Shown here: positions 34,501 through 38,449 of the stretch, one piece after another
How positions within the stretch are numbered: position 1 is the first letter of the stretch
Layout: each line of letters begins with the position of its first letter
Source: Crocinitomicaceae bacterium TMED114
Lineage (GTDB): Bacteria > Bacteroidota > Bacteroidia > Flavobacteriales_D > Sanyastnellaceae
Direction: 5' to 3'
Length of the DNA stretch: 38,449 bases
Assembly (NCBI GenBank): GCA_002172485.2
Contig: NHFP02000005.1
Coordinates: forward strand, 303,992-342,440
Position numbers and translations under genes: made by a program
The notes under the pieces: generated by a model
What the model was told of the DNA's origin: nothing
Databases searched by the model: none
What the model saw: the letters and a program-made list of their open reading frames with translations, nothing else

Positions 34501-36430
34501 CTGGAGTGCACAGTCCGAGAATTGGCGCGTGGCGATTGCGGCCGAAGAAGCCGCGGCCCTGGCAGCTGCCGAAGAAGCTGCGGCCCGAGTGGCTGCCGAA
34601 GAAGCTGCGGCCCGAGCGGCTGCCGAAGAAGCTGCGGCCCAAGCGGCTGCCGAAGAAGCTGCGGCCCTGGCGGCTGCCGAAGAAGCCGCGGCCCTGGCGG
34701 CTGCCGAGGAGGCAGCCCCTCAAGACTTGCCGTTCCCAAGAGACTGGAGTCCGACGAAGTCAAGTTCGTGGACCGCATTGCTTGAAGAGGCCACGGCACA
34801 GTGGTCGCAGGAGGGGCGTGACCAGATGGCGCTGACCATGCTTCCGGAGGATCTCGAGTTGATGGAGCGCTGGAAGCAATGGGAAGAGCTGATTCAGGAT
34901 CGCCCCGGTGTTCAGGCTTCAGCCAGGGATCAGAATGCGTGGGAAAAGCGTCGCTTCTTGGCGCAAAAGCAGTTTCGGACGGCCATTTCATCATTGGACA
35001 GCAATGGCTTCCGTTCCCGTCTTCGTGCCGGTGAGGAACTGATGGATCAGGTCGGTGTGACACCCGTCCCTGAGAACGTCGAAACAGCGGATGCTGCCAG
35101 CGCCGAGTCAACGGCATCGGTGAACCCAGAAGGCAACCCCAACCCGGAGCTCGGTGTCGACAATGAGTCGGCTTCCCCTGTCACCTCATCGGCTCCATCC
35201 GCGGACCGTGCGTCGCAGTTCGGTGTGGTGTTGCCCGCAGCAGAAGTGGTGGGGGCGGGTGCAACGGGAAGCACTGGTGTGCAATTGCGTCCGATTTCAA
35301 GAGAAGAGATGGAGCGGGCCATCCTCTCCAAAGCGTCGGTTGCCGACCCCTCGGTGGAGCGCGCGGCAGAAGCGTTTTCAGAAGGGGAAGGGGCGCCTCG
35401 ATTGGAGGGGGTGGAATACAAGGTGCAGATTGGCGCATTCCGAAATCCGCTTCCGGCGGCCTTGTTTGCAGCGTTTGACCCCATGTGGGCCAAGACGTCG
35501 GCCTCGGGAATCACCCGTTACATGGCGGGCAGTTTTGACGCATATGACCCTGCTGTCGAGGCCAGGGACGCGATTCGAGCCTTGGGGTATGCGGATGCGT
35601 TCGTGGTGCGTTTTATGGATGGGGAGCGCGTACGTGGCGCGCGTCCAGCGCCTGCTGCTTTGGCGGAAGAGCGCCGTGAAGCGGAGATGGCAGGGAATGG
35701 AGCCCGAGAGGGGACGGCCTCGTCAACGGCAGATGGGGTCCCATCCATCACAGGGGACTCCCAAGTGCGCGAAGGCGCCGTTGTCAGAGGGCAACCGAGC
35801 GGGGTGGTTCCCACCCGTCCCGAGGAGATTGAGTCTTGGACCAACATTCGGGGGCGTGTTTATAGTGTTCAGATTGGTGCATTCCGCGGGGTGCCCGATG
35901 AACGCGCTTTGGCTGACTTGGGACAATTGACCAGAGAGAATGCGGGGTCGGACGGCTGGTTGCGGCTCTTTTCCGGGCGATTTGAATCTGAGTCCGAGGC
36001 CCGAGATCACCTGGCCCAATTGAGAGCCAGTGGCCGGAACGATGCATTTGTGGTGGTCTACATCAATGGCCGAAGGATTCCTCTGCTCGAAGCCAGTACC
36101 ACGGCCACCAGTGGCACCGCTGCACTGGAAGGGCCAGCTCCTGAGTCACAGAGGTCCGAACAGAATCCGGTGGAGGTGACTGTGGCACCGGTGGAGCCTG
36201 TTGTTCAAGGGTGGAAGCTTCAGCTCGGCGCCTTCAGCAGTACCATCCCGGTTCGTCTGGCCAATGCCATTTTGGATGCGCCGCTGGAGTGGGAAGTGCA
36301 ATCCGTTCGAGAGGGTGGATTGACGCGTTACGTGACGCGTGCAGTCTCCTCGGAAACTCAAGTTCGGTCCTGGCTCGAGTCAGCACGTGACATGGGGTTC
36401 CAGGACGCCGTGGCGGTCCCCCAAGATTGA
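31562..36430 (+). CDS. Giant TPR-PD40-triple SPOR envelope protein
   Basis: A 1622-residue protein. A signal peptide (about 1-34, ending LTA-QETD) is followed by a TPR-like helical region (about 37-143) and a PD40 propeller segment with the hallmark YFSSDRPGGLGGYDIY (around 275-290). A long acidic, Trp-containing, mostly helical region follows, including a 9-residue AEEAAAxAA repeat (994-1053), predicted coiled coil or rigid helix. Three SPOR domains end the protein: YKVQIGAF at 1286, VYSVQIGAF at 1433 and GWKLQLGAF at 1550. TPR-PD40 is the N-terminal half of the T9SS/OmpA-type periplasmic proteins such as PorE; SPOR domains bind denuded peptidoglycan at division sites. A periplasmic scaffold role is inferred. 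ATG 31562 is preferred over an upstream TTG at 31541. Confidence 0.9.
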   Translation: MRRRRVGQVFQSVKSVGFRVVWLCWLAGPWSLTAQETDLDAVRERAEAHYQTGRWLEALADFERLVSLYPEEGCLHGRLAGCALREPGRLSMARRHLRIAIRKACSDVDLEFHRARLAQLEYDFDRAADLYTAYLATAGKKARFGEEANTASMMCQAVQWSPDEAVGLQVLDRIPADPDAAFRFYRPETPGLRLVSVPAYLRSKADAKVEAGRMAFHDGDTLLVYGSLGKNGKNGWDLVSIRMEAGGFGEPIPLGDSINTAFNERDAFLSQDGILYFSSDRPGGLGGYDIYAIPWSGAAFAGQPERLPFPINSVNDDAFFIPEPDGGAWFASNRAASDGQVHAFRVALQDKPFEAGTVAWIEEKVETAGLSLRVYQQGDILQEVGLAGAESGHLLLNPASSDEGVRVALVNRNGDIVAETFGAADGAWELRKEGRGWNFSERVQPDWAMVANLQADGQGLGAAGTPSAGQGDQGSPLAWGTWVQNRRSPEPQADNVALVAGEAEEAEDVEDASQAEVVSDLPVQETLPPNESSPESIEVNGLTESALPERTAEEWAAVIPKPAEYDRLRADNPELVTQIQEQATQKLLAVEQSFLDNPDMAQAGEVYDALDVVQGWMSDVHAALPSAKVDLDTDGIRVMLDNWSEAVQSAEKADLAELAEDAVLAERREKLAIRELQRNGGPAWNELTRRWADHRAAQASNGADFGTTDWTMEEGDQLFLDVDAVLSSGKGVWSRKELAGWRGDWLDRQRRQWQAHEALWESEREAILKSQTDMADATSAPGEGAQNEGEVRFEALEDPLGEDGSEALVGYGFRSGLNAERSIPMATWRKEMARDVSGNEEVEKAWRRFASAAGRSAVPQIENARDLMALDEKVASRWVDLRQAMLEAWEIGLTERSANGQIESEAELEEWRASGALKDNSEWKALELALSELDMAWKSMEGARTTASELRSTEDKWDQQEVWLAAGLKRAEAAQRVQAIWSAQSENWRVAIAAEEAAALAAAEEAAARVAAEEAAARAAAEEAAAQAAAEEAAALAAAEEAAALAAAEEAAPQDLPFPRDWSPTKSSSWTALLEEATAQWSQEGRDQMALTMLPEDLELMERWKQWEELIQDRPGVQASARDQNAWEKRRFLAQKQFRTAISSLDSNGFRSRLRAGEELMDQVGVTPVPENVETADAASAESTASVNPEGNPNPELGVDNESASPVTSSAPSADRASQFGVVLPAAEVVGAGATGSTGVQLRPISREEMERAILSKASVADPSVERAAEAFSEGEGAPRLEGVEYKVQIGAFRNPLPAALFAAFDPMWAKTSASGITRYMAGSFDAYDPAVEARDAIRALGYADAFVVRFMDGERVRGARPAPAALAEERREAEMAGNGAREGTASSTADGVPSITGDSQVREGAVVRGQPSGVVPTRPEEIESWTNIRGRVYSVQIGAFRGVPDERALADLGQLTRENAGSDGWLRLFSGRFESESEARDHLAQLRASGRNDAFVVVYINGRRIPLLEASTTATSGTAALEGPAPESQRSEQNPVEVTVAPVEPVVQGWKLQLGAFSSTIPVRLANAILDAPLEWEVQSVREGGLTRYVTRAVSSETQVRSWLESARDMGFQDAVAVPQD
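34541..34720 (+). repeat. 27-bp tandem repeats coding AEEAAAxAA
   Basis: About 6.7 copies of a 27-bp unit (GCCGAAGAAGCTGCGGCCC-like) start at 34541. The codons are nearly identical between copies, with variation mainly at unit positions 7-8 (LA, RV, RA, QA). They encode a strongly helical Ala/Glu stretch in the SPOR protein. Confidence 0.88.
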
Positions 36431-36475
36431 GGGGGGTCAATTTGCTAAAAGTGAGGCTTTCCGACAATCGTGACG

Positions 36476-36483
36476 TATTTTTG
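36476..36483 (+). promoter_or_regulatory. Candidate -7 element of rpsA
   Basis: TATTTTTG matches TAnnTTTG and would start transcription near 36490, giving an S1 leader of about 80 nt. The nearest TTTG (36441-36444) is 31 nt upstream, too far for a normal -33 box. Confidence 0.45.
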
Positions 36484-36485
36484 CG

Positions 36486-36515
36486 CCCCTTTTCGGGGTT
36501 CGCGTCCATGGCCCC
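36486..36515 (+). promoter_or_regulatory. Possible alternative hairpins in the rpsA leader
   Basis: GGGG at 36495-36498 can pair with CCCC at 36486-36489 (TTTTC loop) or with CCCC at 36512-36515. The pairings are mutually exclusive. S1 is known to autoregulate translation through its leader in other bacteria; a link here is speculative, and the 4-bp stems are short. The predicted start site near 36490 may fall inside the first stem. Confidence 0.2.
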
Positions 36516-36572
36516 TTGATTTCCTTCTCCTCCGGATGACGCGTCCGTGGGATACAAAGACCCTTCGGATTC

Positions 36573-38449
36573 ATGATGACCGAAGAAAACCAGAAGCCTG
36601 AAGATCAGGCGAATGCATCCAACGATGCTGCTGCGGACCAGCCGCAGGAGGCCCAAGAGGCAACCACGCCCGAGGCCAACGAAGAAGTAGAAACCCCCGC
36701 TGAAGAAGCTCCCGCTGAGGAGGCTCCTGCTGCTGAAGAAGCTCCTGCTGAGGAGACTCCGGCTGCTGAAGAAGCTCCTGCTGAGGAGGCTCCTGCTGCT
36801 GAGGAAGCTCCCGCTGAGGAGGCTCCTGCTGCTGAAGAAGCTCCCGTTGAGGAGGCTCCTGCTGCTGAGGAAGCCCCTGCCGAGGAGGCTCCTGCTGCTG
36901 AGGAAGCTCCGGCTGCAGAGGAAGCCCCCGCTGAGGAGGCCCCTGCTGCTGAAGAAGCTCCCGCTGAGGAGGCTCCGGCTGCAGAGGAAGCCCCCGCTGA
37001 GGAGGCCCCTGCTGCTGATGAAGCCCCCGCTGAGGAGGCTCCTGCTGCTGAGGAAGCCCCCGCTGAGGAAGTAATGCCTGCTGAGCCTTGGGTGATGCGC
37101 GAATTGGATGTGCCAAGCGACGAGTTCGATTGGGACGAAGACGCGGCTTCCAAGGAGGAAATGGATCCCGAAGAGCGCGCCAAGCTGGAGGACCTTTACG
37201 AGGGCAGCCTCAACCTGATTCGCGAATCTGAGGTGGTCGAAGGCACCATTGTCAGCATCGGCAAGAAGGAAATCGTGGTCAACATTGGCTACAAGTCAGA
37301 AGGTGTCATCGGCGCCTCTGAGTTCCGCTACAACCCGGAGCTCCGTGTCGGAGACACTGTTCCGGTTTTCGTGGAGCAACAGGAGGACCGCAATGGTCAG
37401 CTGGTGGTTTCCCACCGCACTGCGCGCATCCACAGCGCTTGGCTCAAGGTCAACGCCGCACTCGAGAACGACGAAATCATCATGGGTACGGTGAAGTGCC
37501 GCACCAAAGGTGGTCTCATCGTCGACGTGTTTGGTATTGAGGCCTTCTTGCCGGGCAGCCAGATTGATGTGAAGCCCATCCGCGACTACGACGAGTATGT
37601 CGGCAAGCAGATGGAGTTTAAAGTGGTCAAGATCAACCAGGAGTACAAGAACGTGGTCGTCTCCCACAAGGCCCTCATCGAGGCCGAGTTGGAAGAGCAG
37701 AAGCGCCAGATCATCTCCGGTTTGGAGAAGGGTCAAGTCCTCGAAGGCGTCGTCAAGAACATCACCAGCTACGGTGTGTTCGTCGACCTCGGCGGTGTGG
37801 ACGGATTGGTGCACATCACCGACCTCAGCTGGGGCCGCGTGAGCCATCCGGAGGAAGTGGTCGAAGTGGACCAGCGCCTCAACGTGGTCATTCTCGACTT
37901 CGACGACGATCGCAAGCGCATCGCGCTCGGCATCAAGCAGCTTACGGCGCACCCGTGGGATGCCATGTCTGAGAACGTCAACGTGGGCGACAAGATCAAG
38001 GGCAAGGTTGTGGTCGTGGCCGACTACGGTGCATTCGTCGAAGTGGCGGAAGGCGTCGAAGGCCTGCTCCACGTCAGCGAAATGAGCTGGAGCCAGCACT
38101 TGCGCAGCGCCCAGGAGTTCCTGAAGGTGGGCGACGAGATCGAAACGGTGGTGCTCGGCATCGACCGCGAAGAGCGGAAGATGAGCCTCGGCATGAAGCA
38201 ACTCGTACCGGATCCGTGGGACAACATCGAGTTCAAATTCCCCGTGCAGTCCAAGCACACGGGTAAGGTGCGCAACTTCACCAACTTCGGCCTGTTCGTC
38301 GAGATGGAAGAGGGCATCGATGGCCTCGTCCACATCTCCGACCTCAGCTGGGAGAAGAAGATCAAGCACCCGTCCGAGTTCTGTAACGTGGGTGACGAGA
38401 TTGAAGTGGTCGTGCTCGAGCTCGACAAGGCCAACCGCCGCATGAGCCT
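36573..38449 (+). CDS. rpsA: 30S ribosomal protein S1 with long acidic N-terminal extension (3' partial)
   Basis: 625 codons are visible and the frame runs off the window. Five S1/OB-fold domains are seen: VVEGTIVSIGKKEIVVNIG (from about 219), IIMGTVKCRTKGGLIVDV, LEGVVKNITSYGVFVDLGG, IKGKVVVVADYGAFVEV and HTGKVRNFTNFGLFVEM; at least one more is expected beyond the edge. S1 binds mRNA on the 30S subunit and helps initiation. Before the domains there is an unusual ~215-residue leader, of which residues 41-166 are AEEAP/AAEEAP repeats, highly acidic and probably disordered. Two in-frame ATGs (36573 and 36576) are possible starts. A -7 element is 90 nt upstream. Confidence 0.95.
   Translation, partial: MMTEENQKPEDQANASNDAAADQPQEAQEATTPEANEEVETPAEEAPAEEAPAAEEAPAEETPAAEEAPAEEAPAAEEAPAEEAPAAEEAPVEEAPAAEEAPAEEAPAAEEAPAAEEAPAEEAPAAEEAPAEEAPAAEEAPAEEAPAADEAPAEEAPAAEEAPAEEVMPAEPWVMRELDVPSDEFDWDEDAASKEEMDPEERAKLEDLYEGSLNLIRESEVVEGTIVSIGKKEIVVNIGYKSEGVIGASEFRYNPELRVGDTVPVFVEQQEDRNGQLVVSHRTARIHSAWLKVNAALENDEIIMGTVKCRTKGGLIVDVFGIEAFLPGSQIDVKPIRDYDEYVGKQMEFKVVKINQEYKNVVVSHKALIEAELEEQKRQIISGLEKGQVLEGVVKNITSYGVFVDLGGVDGLVHITDLSWGRVSHPEEVVEVDQRLNVVILDFDDDRKRIALGIKQLTAHPWDAMSENVNVGDKIKGKVVVVADYGAFVEVAEGVEGLLHVSEMSWSQHLRSAQEFLKVGDEIETVVLGIDREERKMSLGMKQLVPDPWDNIEFKFPVQSKHTGKVRNFTNFGLFVEMEEGIDGLVHISDLSWEKKIKHPSEFCNVGDEIEVVVLELDKANRRMS
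36693..37070 (+). repeat. AEEAP-coding low-complexity repeats in rpsA
   Basis: About 126 codons cycle between PAEEA and PAAEEA units, mostly as a 33-bp super-unit (GCTGAGGAGGCTCCTGCTGCTGAAGAAGCTCC-like). Codon wobble differs between copies (CCT/CCC/CCG, GCT/GCC/GCA), so the array is older than the 57-bp repeat at 29573. The reverse-strand frames across it are artefacts. Confidence 0.9.

Noticed and set aside
36508-36519. Mini-ORF ATG GCC CCT TGA in the rpsA leader
   Set aside because: Three codons with no supporting signal; easily found by chance.
36605-37183. Minus-strand frames rich in SAGASSAAGA or PQQEPPQ
   Set aside because: Mirror images of the AEEAP repeat in rpsA, not genes.

Overview
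The window looks like chromosomal DNA of a Bacteroidota bacterium, most likely Flavobacteriales-like and unusually GC-rich for that group (about 60% by eye). Reasons: a type B (gliding-associated) type IX secretion (T9SS) C-terminal domain, a type A-like T9SS tail on an esterase, PKD, FG-GAP, PD40 and CTNPxADNY-type repeats, a GH109 enzyme, promoter elements of the Bacteroidota TAnnTTTG type, and almost no Shine-Dalgarno sequences. Coding density is very high. No tRNA, rRNA operon, CRISPR array, insertion sequence, prophage or clear pseudogene was found.

Layout. (1) 3-929 (+) is the 3' end of a PKD/T9SS surface protein, closed by a bidirectional terminator. (2) 8764 down to 1000 (-) is a tight seven-gene run: TPR membrane protein, ribH, GT22-like glycosyltransferase, DUF2461 protein, secreted M1 peptidase, bioY, and M1 lipoprotein peptidase; several junctions overlap by 1-4 nt. 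(3) 8902-11183 (+) is recF, a DUF721/DciA-like gene and a methyltransferase whose usual N-terminal zinc-ribbon cysteines are missing. (4) 15195 down to 11185 (-) is a CapD/FlaA1-type nucleotide-sugar dehydratase, a small conserved protein, a YigZ-family protein and a secreted CE1-like esterase. (5) 15250-23924 (+) is a 1500-residue secreted protein of unknown function, an FG-GAP/ASPIC protein ending in a dockerin-like loop, and fadH. (6) 27078 down to 23928 (-) is a PD40 lipoprotein, an RluE-type pseudouridine synthase and a GH109 glycosidase. (7) 27136-29737 (+) is an M28 peptidase lipoprotein, the RNase P RNA gene and an AT-hook/histone-H1-like protein. (8) 31438 down to 29807 (-) is pruA. 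(9) 31562-38449 (+) is a 1622-residue TPR-PD40-triple-SPOR envelope protein and the start of rpsA, whose protein carries a long AEEAP-repeat N-terminal extension.

Together the genes suggest a free-living heterotroph that feeds on protein and polymers: two M1 peptidases, one M28 peptidase, a CE1 esterase, GH109, proline catabolism through PruA and unsaturated fatty-acid oxidation through FadH. Surface proteins are exported by T9SS.

The most unusual items are the TPR-PD40-SPOR protein, which resembles the T9SS adaptor PorE with its OmpA domain replaced by three SPOR domains; the uncharacterised 1500-residue secreted protein; the methyltransferase with a degenerate zinc ribbon; and -7 promoter elements lying only 5-9 nt from start codons, which would give leaderless or nearly leaderless mRNAs.
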